A DNA stretch of 24,586 nt, from the NCBI GenBank assembly GCA_047618115.1, contig JBLHKV010000019.1, positions 1 through 24,586 on the forward strand, read 5' to 3'. Position 1 is the stretch's first letter; every line of letters begins with the position of its first letter. This DNA comes from CALJGI01 sp047618115. GTDB lineage: Bacteria; Pseudomonadota; Gammaproteobacteria; Pseudomonadales; Halieaceae. Below, piece after piece: positions 14,164 to 24,586 of this stretch. The notes beneath the pieces were generated by a model that did no database searches, was not told where the DNA came from, and was given only the letters and a program-made list of their open reading frames with translations. A program made the position numbers and the translations under genes.

Positions 14164-15499
14164 ATTCGACCACATCGCTCAATTGACGACAGAGTCGTAC
14201 CACCTCATCGCGGTCCTCTCCCTCGATCATTACCCGCACTACTGGTTCGGTCCCCGATGGGCGGAGCAACACCCTGCCCCGCGTGCCTAGCTCTGTTTCG
14301 ACCTGGCTGACAGCGGCGGTTACAGATGGGTTATCGCTGTCAAAACCGGCACTACCAAGCCGTACGTTGATCATATGTTGGGGCATCTTTGTCATACCCG
14401 ATTTCGCCTCGTACAAAGATATGTCGCCGACAACAAGCGCAGCTAACACCTGTAAGGCGGCGACAATACCGTCTCCGGTAGAAGTAGCATCCTCGCAAAT
14501 GATGTGACCGGATGACTCGCCTCCCAATCTCCAGCCAAGTTCCTGCATCATGGCTTTGACGTAACGATCGCCGACCCGTGCGCGGGCGAATGGTATACCA
14601 GTTCGCTCGAATGCCTGTTCGAGCCCGAGGTTGGACATTAACGTACCCACGACACCGGAATTCCCCAATGTGGCAGGGGTTTGACTTGCGATGATAAACA
14701 GCAGTTCATCACCATCCACCAGTTCACCAAGGTGATCGACGAACACCACGCGATCGCCATCGCCGTCAAAGGCGATGCCCATATCTGCGCCTTCCGCCAC
14801 GACCCTTGCCTGCAGTGCGGCTGGGTACGTAGTACCGACGCCATCATTAATATTCAAGCCATTGGGCTGCGTACCTAGTTCAACAACCGTTGCACCCAGC
14901 TCCGCAAAAACATTGGGTGCAATGTGATAGGTGGCGCCGTGCGCGCTGTCGACAACAATACGCAGCCCGTCCAGATGAAACCCAGTGGGAGCGGTGCTTT
15001 TACAAAATTCGATATAGCGCCCGGCGGCGTCGGCAATTCGACTGACCTTACCCAGGTTCACCGAGTGCTCGGTGACCATGGGTAGCGCCAATTGTGCTTC
15101 AATATCAGTTTCTACTTCATCTGCGAGTTTTTCGCCGTTGGCTGAAAAAAACTTGATGCCGTTATCGTGGAAGGCGTTGTGGGAGGCACTGATAACAATG
15201 CCCGCATGTGCGGAAAATGTGCGGGTCAGGTAGGCAACGGCGGGGGTTGGCATGGGTCCGAGCAAAAATACGTCAACACCCGCCGCGACAAGACCAGCCT
15301 CCAGCGCAGACTCAAACATGTAACCGGAAATACGTGTGTCCTTGCCAATAAGAACTTTACAGCGGTTACCCTCTAGAGCTGCCTTACGGGCAAACACACG
15401 CCCACAAGCCCAACCCAGCTTGAGGACAAAGTCCGGCGTTATCGGCGCCTGCCCCACCAGTCCACGGATACCATCTGTTCCAAAATACTCTCTGGTCAT
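14150..15499 (-). CDS. glmM: Phosphoglucosamine mutase
   Basis: GlmM converts glucosamine 6-phosphate to glucosamine 1-phosphate for UDP-GlcNAc, the precursor of peptidoglycan and lipopolysaccharide. The 449-residue product (E. coli 445) begins MTREYFGTDGIRG. The phosphoserine loop ISASHNAFHDNGIKFF has the catalytic serine at about residue 106. The metal-binding loop is FDGDGDRVVF, the sugar-binding loop GGESSGHIIC, and the phosphate-binding loop near the C-terminus is RPSGTEPVVRVMIEG. The start overlaps the folP stop by one base (TAATG), so translation is coupled, as in other gammaproteobacteria. Confidence 0.99.
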   Translation of the reverse strand: MTREYFGTDGIRGLVGQAPITPDFVLKLGWACGRVFARKAALEGNRCKVLIGKDTRISGYMFESALEAGLVAAGVDVFLLGPMPTPAVAYLTRTFSAHAGIVISASHNAFHDNGIKFFSANGEKLADEVETDIEAQLALPMVTEHSVNLGKVSRIADAAGRYIEFCKSTAPTGFHLDGLRIVVDSAHGATYHIAPNVFAELGATVVELGTQPNGLNINDGVGTTYPAALQARVVAEGADMGIAFDGDGDRVVFVDHLGELVDGDELLFIIASQTPATLGNSGVVGTLMSNLGLEQAFERTGIPFARARVGDRYVKAMMQELGWRLGGESSGHIICEDATSTGDGIVAALQVLAALVVGDISLYEAKSGMTKMPQHMINVRLGSAGFDSDNPSVTAAVSQVETELGTRGRVLLRPSGTEPVVRVMIEGEDRDEVVRLCRQLSDVVESALA

Positions 15500-16341
15500 T
15501 ACCCTGATGTACCCCTTAGCGCCGAAACCATCCGCATTGCTCGTGCAGTCTCGAGCACATCGTGGACCCTCACGATGGATGCCCCTCTTTCAACCGCCAG
15601 TACCGCGAGACAAACACTGGCTGTCGTGCGATCCAAAGAATCATCCCCCAATAGCTTGCCGATCATAGCCTTTCGCGACAGACCGGCCAACACCGGCCGC
15701 CCAAGATTCTGTAGCTGTCGTAAATGACGAAGCAGAGCAAGATTATGTTCCAGGGATTTCCCAAAGCCAAACCCGGGGTCTACGATGATATTGGTCCGAG
15801 GTATGCTCGCGGCCTCGCAGGCCTTGATACGCCCTTCCAGAAATTTACATACCTCAACTAGCACGTCTTCGTAGCTGGGTGAATTCTGCATGGTACCCGG
15901 CTGACCTTGCATGTGCATCAAACACACCGGAAGCCTCGTCTGGGCGGCGGCTGACAACGCACCAGGCCGCTGCAGTGCACGGACATCATTGAGTAAACCC
16001 GCGCCCGCCTTCGCAGCCGCTGTCATTACCTCGGGTGTGCTGGTGTCGACGGAAACAATAACGGGAAGCTCAGCGGCAATCTTCTCAATCACCGGTAAGA
16101 CCCGGTCCAACTCTTCGGCGGGTGATACTGTTGCGGCACCGGGCCGGGTTGATTCCCCCCCCACGTCGATAATGGAGGCCCCCTCCGCGAACATTTGTGC
16201 AGCACGCGACAGCGCCAGGCTCTCATCGAGTTTGCCGCTGGAAAAATAGGAGCCGCCATCGGAAAATGAATCGGGGGTGACGTTCAACACCCCCATAATG
16301 TTTATAACGGACGTATCGAGAATCTGGCCACCGCAGTCCAT
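15499..16341 (-). CDS. folP: Dihydropteroate synthase
   Basis: FolP joins p-aminobenzoate to dihydropterin pyrophosphate in folate synthesis and is the sulfonamide target. The 280-residue product is a TIM barrel with the signature IMGVLNVTPDSFSDGG near residue 15, IIDVGGESTRPGA near 55-70, ISVDTSTPEV-type strand (SVDTS) and the closing SIVRVHDVLETARAMRM. I start at the ATG at 16341; a GTG two codons upstream (16347) is in frame and possible, as neither has a clear Shine-Dalgarno. It follows ftsH closely and overlaps glmM by one base, so ftsH-folP-glmM is one operon. Confidence 0.96.
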   Translation of the reverse strand: MDCGGQILDTSVINIMGVLNVTPDSFSDGGSYFSSGKLDESLALSRAAQMFAEGASIIDVGGESTRPGAATVSPAEELDRVLPVIEKIAAELPVIVSVDTSTPEVMTAAAKAGAGLLNDVRALQRPGALSAAAQTRLPVCLMHMQGQPGTMQNSPSYEDVLVEVCKFLEGRIKACEAASIPRTNIIVDPGFGFGKSLEHNLALLRHLRQLQNLGRPVLAGLSRKAMIGKLLGDDSLDRTTASVCLAVLAVERGASIVRVHDVLETARAMRMVSALRGTSG

Positions 16342-16364
16342 GGGCACGCAGGCCGCAGTGCTAG

Positions 16365-18284
16365 CTAATGCTCGCCCGCCGGTCCGCCAATGGGGCTACC
16401 GCTATCGTCTTCAGCTTTCACCTCCGGCTTGCTTTGGCTTGAACCACTGTCATCACTATCGGTCCAGTCCTGCGGCGCATCCGGTTTGCGACCAGCCATG
16501 ATGTCATCGATCTGATGCGCATCAATGGTTTCATAAAGCATCAGCGTATCAGCCATGAGGTGCAACGCGTCGATCTGCTCACTTAGCACGCGTTCGGCTG
16601 TCTGGTAGCATTCATCGACAATACTTCGAACCTCTGCATCGATATCCTTGGCGGTCTCCGCCGACACCGACTTACTGTGTTGCGTAGCTGAACGGCCCAG
16701 GAAAACTTCGTCGTCTGACTCGTCGTATAACAGCGGCCCCATCTTATCGGACAGGCCCCACTTGGTGACCATGTTGCGGGCAATCTCAGTGGCCCGCTTG
16801 ATATCGTTTGATGCGCCTGTGGTTACGCCGTCCTTGCCCAGAGTCATTTCCTCTGCAACACGACCTCCGAAGAGACTGCAAATCTGGCTGATAATATGGC
16901 GCCGACTCAAACTGTAGCGGTCCTCTTCGGGTAAGAACATGGTTACGCCGAGCGCCCGTCCCCGCGGGATAATGCTTACCTTGTACACCGGATCGTGCTC
17001 CGGCATCATCCTGCCCACTATAGCGTGACCCGCTTCGTGGTAGGCGGTGTTTCGTTTTTCGGCCTCCGACATCACCATCGATTTGCGCTCGGCGCCCATC
17101 ATAATTTTGTCTTTGGCGAGCTCAAACTGCTCCATGCCAACCTTACGTACATTTGCCCGCGCTGCGAACAGTGCCGCTTCGTTGACCAAGTTGGCCAAGT
17201 CGGCTCCCGAGAATCCCGGGGTACCGCGCGCGATCAGGGATGCCACGACGGTATCGTCGATGGGAACCTTGCGCATATGTACCTTCAAGATCTGTTCGCG
17301 GCCCCGAATATCAGGCAGGCCCACTACAACCTGACGGTCAAAACGGCCCGGACGCAGCAGTGCAGGATCGAGAACATCGGGACGGTTGGTAGCGGCTACG
17401 ACGATGACACCGTCGTTCGCCTCAAAACCATCCATTTCCACCAGTAACTGGTTGAGGGTTTGCTCGCGTTCGTCGTGACCGCCGCCAAGTCCGGCACCCC
17501 GGTGCCGACCAACAGCATCGATCTCGTCGATAAAGATAATGCAGGGAGCTTGTTTCTTTGCCTGTTCAAACATGTCGCGCACCCGTGAGGCACCTACACC
17601 GACAAACATCTCGACAAAATCAGACCCGGAGATAGAAAAGAAGGGTACCTTGGCTTCACCGGCAATGGCCTTAGCCAGCAGAGTCTTACCCGTACCGGGT
17701 TGACCTACCATCAATATACCCCGGGGGATGCGTCCACCCAGACGCTGGAACCGTCCCGGGTCACGCAAAAATTCCACTAGTTCCTGAACATCTTCCTTGG
17801 CTTCATCGACGCCGGCAACGTCGGCAAAGGTGGTGTGAATCTGGTCTTCACCTAATAATCGGGCCTTGCTCTTGCCAAAGCTCATGGGGCCGCCGCGACC
17901 GCCACCACCGCCCTGCATTTGGCGCATGAAGAACATAAAGACTGCGATGATGATTAGGATAGGGAAGCAGGCCACCAACAACTGTGTCCACAGGCTTTGC
18001 TGTTCTGGCTTGCGGCCGACAACCTCTACCTTGTGCTCAATCAAGTCGTCCATCAATTTTGGGTCTTCGACCATGGGCCGGATGGTTTCGAAGCGCGAGT
18101 TATTTCGACGCTCGCCACTGATTGTCAAGCCGTCAATGACAACCTTGCTGACCTGATCGCGCTGCACCTCTTGGATAAACTCGGAATAAATGAGTTCTTC
18201 GGTTTGCGGTTTCAAATTGAAGTTTTGAAAAACTGTCATCAGCACTGCGGCGATGATCAGCCATAAAATTAGATTTTTTGCCAT
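16365..18284 (-). CDS. ftsH: ATP-dependent zinc metalloprotease FtsH
   Basis: FtsH is an inner-membrane AAA+ protease that degrades misassembled membrane proteins and regulators such as LpxC and sigma-32 in E. coli. From MAKNLILWLIIAAVLM at 18284 the product has 639 residues. There are two membrane spans (about 5-22 and 100-121). Walker A is GQPGTGKT at about 193-200, Walker B IIFIDEID, and the zinc motif HEAGH at about 415-419. The frame is open 20 codons further upstream, but the family N-terminus fixes the internal ATG. The C-terminal tail is acidic and serine-rich. It heads the ftsH-folP-glmM unit, 175 nt after rlmE. Confidence 0.99.
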   Translation of the reverse strand: MAKNLILWLIIAAVLMTVFQNFNLKPQTEELIYSEFIQEVQRDQVSKVVIDGLTISGERRNNSRFETIRPMVEDPKLMDDLIEHKVEVVGRKPEQQSLWTQLLVACFPILIIIAVFMFFMRQMQGGGGGRGGPMSFGKSKARLLGEDQIHTTFADVAGVDEAKEDVQELVEFLRDPGRFQRLGGRIPRGILMVGQPGTGKTLLAKAIAGEAKVPFFSISGSDFVEMFVGVGASRVRDMFEQAKKQAPCIIFIDEIDAVGRHRGAGLGGGHDEREQTLNQLLVEMDGFEANDGVIVVAATNRPDVLDPALLRPGRFDRQVVVGLPDIRGREQILKVHMRKVPIDDTVVASLIARGTPGFSGADLANLVNEAALFAARANVRKVGMEQFELAKDKIMMGAERKSMVMSEAEKRNTAYHEAGHAIVGRMMPEHDPVYKVSIIPRGRALGVTMFLPEEDRYSLSRRHIISQICSLFGGRVAEEMTLGKDGVTTGASNDIKRATEIARNMVTKWGLSDKMGPLLYDESDDEVFLGRSATQHSKSVSAETAKDIDAEVRSIVDECYQTAERVLSEQIDALHLMADTLMLYETIDAHQIDDIMAGRKPDAPQDWTDSDDSGSSQSKPEVKAEDDSGSPIGGPAGEH

Positions 18285-18459
18285 ATCATTCAAGGCCTTA
18301 ACCCCTCTTGTTACCTGACTGAAACCAGCATACCCGCCACCCAACTGTGGCTGGAATACTCTATATAGACCTCAATCAAGCCGTTTATCTCCAGACGGCC
18401 CATACTCTGACCCCTAAATGTACTATATATCCGTGCCGCGCTCCACGTCGTCTGCCAGC
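18285..18459. other. rlmE-ftsH intergenic region
   Basis: The 175-nt gap likely carries an ftsH promoter, but I find no convincing sigma-70 or sigma-32 match. A small 5-bp stem (GCCGT 18380-18384 with ACGGC 18395-18399) is the only structure seen, without a U-tract. Confidence 0.3.
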
Positions 18460-19083
18460 TTACGAAGCCTTCAAACCACGCCCCAGCAAGTATACCTCGC
18501 GAGATCTAGCGCGGGATGCTGCCGGTTTTCGCGAGATCACCGCATCGTACTGTCCACGCATAGTCGCAAGTACCTCGACAAATCCGTCGCCCTGAAACAC
18601 CTTCAACAAGACATTTCCGCCAGGACGCAGCGTTCTCGCAGCCATGTCCAACGCCAGCTCAACCAGATACATTGAGCGCGGCTGATCAACCGCACTCATA
18701 CCACTCATATTGGGGGCCATATCTGAAATTACAAGGTCCAACTGACTTCCTTTCAGTCTCGACATCAATTCATCAAATACTGCGTCCTCGGTAAAGTCAC
18801 CCTGAACGAAGTCAACATCTGCCACGGCGTCCATCGGCAGTATGTCAGAAGCCAAAACTCTGCCTCGATCTCCTACCAGTTTTGCGGCGACCTGTGACCA
18901 ACCGCCAGGTGCTGCACCCAGATCCAGCACTTTTGAGTGTGGTTTGATCAGCTGGTCCTTTTCCTGGATTTCCAGAAGTTTAAAGGCGGCTCGAGAGCGG
19001 TAGCCCTCCGCCTGAGCTCTAGTCACCCAAACATCATCAAAGTGTTCTTTTAGCCAGCGCTTACTCGACTTGCCCTTTGCCAT
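18460..19083 (-). CDS. rlmE: 23S rRNA (uridine-2'-O)-methyltransferase RlmE (FtsJ/RrmJ)
   Basis: RlmE methylates the ribose of U2552 in the 23S rRNA A-loop, a late step in 50S assembly. From MAKGKSSKRWLKEHF at 19083 the product has 207 residues (E. coli 209). The catalytic K-D-K-E set is visible: Lys in RSRAAFKLLEI, Asp in VISDMAPNMSG, Lys in NVLLKVFQG and Glu in SREVYLL. The SAM loop is VLDLGAAPGGWSQVAA. The open frame runs 27 codons upstream into the yhbY promoter region, but that part is not family-like. It is divergent from yhbY with a 93-nt gap that must hold both promoters. Confidence 0.98.
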   Translation of the reverse strand: MAKGKSSKRWLKEHFDDVWVTRAQAEGYRSRAAFKLLEIQEKDQLIKPHSKVLDLGAAPGGWSQVAAKLVGDRGRVLASDILPMDAVADVDFVQGDFTEDAVFDELMSRLKGSQLDLVISDMAPNMSGMSAVDQPRSMYLVELALDMAARTLRPGGNVLLKVFQGDGFVEVLATMRGQYDAVISRKPAASRARSREVYLLGRGLKAS

Positions 19084-19176
19084 ACCAGCCCCATTTATTC
19101 CATCGTTGCGCTGCTGTACACTAGCGCGCCCGGCCCGCCGGCCAAAACCCAAGTCCCAATCCACAGATTAACTACT

Positions 19177-19485
19177 ATGAATCAGCAAACCACAGAAACC
19201 AAGGCTCTGAAGTCTCGCGGACATAAACTGAAGCCCCTGGTCACCGTTGCCGCGAAGGGGCTTAGCGACACTGTACTGGGTGAAATTGACCGTGCATTGG
19301 CCGACCACGAGCTGATCAAGGTAAAAATCAAGGTTGGAGACCGCGCCAGTCGTGAGCAAATAGCGCAAGATATTTGCAAGCGCACCAAGGCAACTATAAT
19401 TCAGCAAGTCGGCGGCGTGATACTCGTTTTACGCCGGGCAGACAAACCCAATCCACGTTTATCTAACCTCATCCGAATTTTGTAA
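19177..19485 (+). CDS. yhbY: YhbY family CRM-domain RNA-binding protein
   Basis: YhbY is a single CRM (chloroplast RNA splicing and ribosome maturation) domain protein associated with pre-50S ribosomal particles. The 102-residue product has the family's length and motifs: LKSRGHKLKPLVTVAAKGLS (about 11-30), then HELIKVKIKVGDR and the end ATIIQQVGGVILVLRRA. It is the only plus-strand gene in the core block and is divergent from rlmE, the E. coli arrangement. It ends 28 nt before greA, which converges; a short GC stem (CGCGG/CCGCG) lies in that gap without a U-tract. Confidence 0.96.
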   Translation: MNQQTTETKALKSRGHKLKPLVTVAAKGLSDTVLGEIDRALADHELIKVKIKVGDRASREQIAQDICKRTKATIIQQVGGVILVLRRADKPNPRLSNLIRIL

Positions 19486-19513
19486 ACTCCGCGGGGTTAG
19501 CCGCGACACAGTA

Positions 19514-19986
19514 TCAAATATACCTGATGGCCTCTATCTCATATTCTATGTCGCCACTGGGGGCACGCACCACGGCAACGTCCCCAACTTCCTTGCCAAT
19601 CAACGCGCGGGAGAGAGGTGATCCAACCGAGATTTTATTTATCTTGAGGTCGGCCTCGTCTTCTCCCACTATCTGGTAGGTCACCGCTTCATCGGTGTCG
19701 ATATTAATAATATCCACCGTGGTACCAAAGATAACTTTGCCTTTATTGGGCAGCAACGAAATATCGATCACCTGCGCATCGGCAAGCTTGGACTCTATTT
19801 CCTGTAATCGACCTTCGGCGAAGCTTTGCTGTTCACGCGCGGCGTGGTACTCGGCATTTTCTTTGAGATCGCCATGGGCTCTCGCCTCGGCGATAGCTTT
19901 TGAAATTCGGGGTCGATCGACCTTTTTCAGATGCTCGAGTTCCTCGCGCAAACTGCGCTCGCCGGCAACTGTCATTGGTACTTTGT

Positions 19987-19990
<4 letters not shown>
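19514..19990 (-). CDS. greA: Transcription elongation factor GreA
   Basis: GreA enters the secondary channel of stalled RNA polymerase and stimulates cleavage of backtracked RNA. The 158-residue product matches E. coli's length. Residues about 1-75 form the coiled-coil finger with the acidic tip motif HGDLKENAEYHAAREQQ, and the C-terminal FKBP-like domain ends VRAPSGDIEYEIEAIRYI. The ATG overlaps the carB stop by four bases (ATGA), so it is translationally coupled to carAB, an order also known from Pseudomonas. It converges on yhbY. Confidence 0.98.
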
Positions 19991-23207
<3,217 letters not shown>

Positions 23208-23208
<1 letters not shown>

Positions 23209-24341
23209 TAAACGCGCTCCTTTATCAATTTAATGAAATGTTCGAACAGAGGCGCCGCATCGTGAGGACCCGGGCTCGCTTCTGGATGACCCTGGAAACT
23301 GAACGCGGGACGATCGGTGCGATGAATACCCTGCAAGCTCTTGTCAAAAAGTGACTTGTGGGTTATCCGCAAGTTGTCGGGTAAGCCTTTCTCATCCACC
23401 GCAAAGCCATGGTTCTGGCTACTGATCAGTACGGTCTGATCGTCCAGATTTTGCACAGGGTGGTTGGCTCCGTGGTGCCCAAATTTCATCTTAATCGTCG
23501 CGGCGCCACTGGCCAGAGCCAGTAATTGATGCCCGAGGCATATGCCAAAAATCGGTATGTCTGTTTCGAGAAACTCTCGAATCGCGGTAATTGCGTAGTC
23601 GCAGGGCTCCGGATCGCCAGGACCATTAGAAAGAAAAATACCGTCCGGGCGCATTGCCAGAACGTCGGCCGCAGGCGTTTGAGCGGGCACAACAGTGAGA
23701 CGACAGCCGCGGTCCACCAGCATCCGTAGAATATTTCGTTTTACCCCAAAGTCGTAGGCAACCACATGAAAAGGCAGCTCCGTATCGGCGCGAGCCCCAT
23801 AACCAACGCCCAGCTGCCAACTCGATTCACGCCATTCATAGGCGGCTGCCGTGGTGACTTCTTTGGCCAGATCCATACCCTTCAACCCTGGAAAACCTCG
23901 CGCCTGGCTTATAGCATCGTCTGTATCGAGATCGTCTCCGGCGAGTATACAGCCACTCTGAGCACCCTTCTCCCTGAGGATTCGCGTCAGCCGACGGGTA
24001 TCAATCTCGGCTATTCCAAGAATGTTTTGACTACGCAGATAGTCGTCGAGGCTACCTTCGCTGCGGAAATTAGAGGCGGCGAGCGGTAAATCGCGAATGA
24101 TCAGACCAGCTACCTGAATAGAAGCCGACTCCTCATCTTCGCTATTGACGCCGGTATTGCCGATGTGGGGATAGGTCAGGGTTACAATTTGGCGAGCGTA
24201 TGAGGGATCAGTGAGAATTTCCTGATAACCGGTCATCGCGGTATTGAAGACTACCTCGCCGACGGTGCTACCGAGTGCGCCAATTGCCACACCTTTAAAA
24301 ATACTACCGTCTTCCAGGGCGAGAATGGCTGATTTGGACAA
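23208..24341 (-). CDS. carA: Carbamoyl phosphate synthase, small (glutaminase) subunit
   Basis: CarA hydrolyses glutamine and passes ammonia to CarB. The 377-residue product has the CPSase small-chain N-domain (VGEVVFNTAMTGYQEILTDP) and a class I glutamine amidotransferase domain with the triad Cys268 (FGICLGHQ), His352 and Glu354 (GHPEASPGPHDAA). No ATG is available near the family N-terminus. GGAGG lies 5 nt before a TTG at 24341, giving (M)SKSAILALEDGS, which matches E. coli MIKSALLVLEDG; the longer frame to 24404 is not family-like and overlaps the leader ORF and its terminator. The leader upstream suggests attenuation control. Confidence 0.96.
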
Positions 24342-24366
24342 TTGCACCTCCCAGTTGCACCTTAAC

Positions 24367-24426
24367 CTAGTCAATACCAAGCCCGAAAAACTCGGCCGCA
24401 GCAAACCGAGACGGGTACTGGCTCAT
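24367..24426 (-). CDS. Putative carAB leader peptide (19 aa)
   Basis: A short frame ATG to TAG encodes MSQYPSRFAAAEFFGLGID, ending 25 nt before the carA TTG. The codons at and after residue 7 cover a GC-rich hairpin and its U-run, so a ribosome translating it would sit on the terminator and stop it from forming. Leader-peptide attenuation coupled to pyrimidine supply is established for E. coli pyrBI, and I recall a similar proposal for Pseudomonas carAB. No strong Shine-Dalgarno is seen before its ATG, so translation is unproven. Confidence 0.45.
   Translation of the reverse strand: MSQYPSRFAAAEFFGLGID
24382..24415 (-). terminator. Attenuator hairpin in the carAB leader
   Basis: In the minus transcript CUCGG (24410-24406) pairs with CCGAG (24395-24391) around a 10-nt loop, followed at once by five U residues (24390-24386). 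An outer CCCG (24415-24412) can pair with CGGG (24385-24382) beyond the U-run. The 5-bp stem is short for a terminator. Placement inside the leader ORF suggests attenuation. Confidence 0.45.
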
Positions 24427-24467
24427 CTCAGAAAGCGGGTATCTAGGTTGTGTCGAACTAACAGCTC

Positions 24468-24487
24468 GGGGTCCGATCAGGAACCCC
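24468..24487 (-). other. Hairpin in the carAB 5' leader
   Basis: GGGG at 24468-24471 and CCCC at 24484-24487 close an approximately 7-bp stem including one G-U type pair, with a 6-nt loop. It falls between the proposed promoter and the leader ORF. It could stabilise the transcript 5' end or be part of the pausing/attenuation mechanism. Confidence 0.35.
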
Positions 24488-24512
24488 ACCAACGAACTTT
24501 TGTTGGCGCGAG

Positions 24513-24541
24513 ATTCTACGTGATTGGCGCGTCGCCGTCTA
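24513..24541 (-). promoter_or_regulatory. Possible sigma-70 promoter of carAB
   Basis: On the minus strand TAGACG (24541-24536, 4 of 6 to TTGACA), a 17-nt spacer and TAGAAT (24518-24513, 5 of 6 to TATAAT) lie about 85 nt before the leader ORF. No ArgR or PurR box could be named with confidence. Confidence 0.35.
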
Positions 24542-24586
24542 TAAGTTCGACCTCTTCGGAGTAGCGTCAGGGCGCTATTGAGAGCA

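Noticed and set aside
18284..18459. A possible sigma-32 heat-shock promoter before ftsH (CTTGATT on the minus strand)
   Set aside because: The -35 is partial and no CCCCAT-type -10 follows at the right distance.
19486..19513. A terminator between yhbY and greA
   Set aside because: Only a 5-bp GC stem with no U-tract on either strand.

Overview
This window is a conserved housekeeping segment from a gammaproteobacterial chromosome. Read along the minus strand the order is carA-carB-greA, rlmE-ftsH-folP-glmM-tpiA-secG-tRNA-Leu(GAG), then tRNA-fMet-rimP-nusA-infB-rbfA-truB-rpsO-pnp, with yhbY facing the other way between greA and rlmE. This is the arrangement of Escherichia coli and Pseudomonas. 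The protein sequences are closest in feel to Pseudomonadales/Cellvibrionales-type (probably marine) bacteria. That last placement is inference; no marker for a genus is visible.

Region by region: 1-7222 is the transcription/translation operon (start of pnp, rpsO, truB, rbfA, infB, nusA, rimP), headed by an initiator tRNA gene with a near-consensus sigma-70 promoter and followed by an intrinsic terminator placed before rimP. 7223-12801 is an accessory pocket lying between the two tRNA genes, which sit close together in E. coli. It holds a beta-carbonic anhydrase (minus), a short relic resembling the start of an iron-containing alcohol dehydrogenase (plus), an M3 oligoendopeptidase (plus), and an AT-richer block of four minus-strand genes: a small conserved protein, a SAM methyltransferase, a membrane-anchored small protein and an unrecognised 221-residue protein. 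12802-24586 is the secG-to-carA block: protein export, glycolysis, cell-wall precursor and folate synthesis, membrane proteolysis, rRNA modification, transcript cleavage and carbamoyl phosphate synthesis.

The most unusual parts are in the pocket. A 73-nt element between the methyltransferase and the small membrane protein has the layout of an integron attC recombination site, with the upstream stop codon inside its outer box. A weaker candidate lies at the far end of the methyltransferase pair. The block may therefore be one or two stranded gene cassettes without an integrase. Next to tRNA-Leu there is a degenerate copy of the tRNA 3' end plus its downstream flank, offset by 86 nt, as if the tRNA had served as an integration target. 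Outside the pocket, the initiator tRNA has a U1-U72 mismatch where E. coli has C1-A72. The carAB leader carries a 19-codon leader ORF overlapping a terminator hairpin, which suggests attenuation. Several core genes start with GTG or TTG (pnp, rimP, tpiA, carA).
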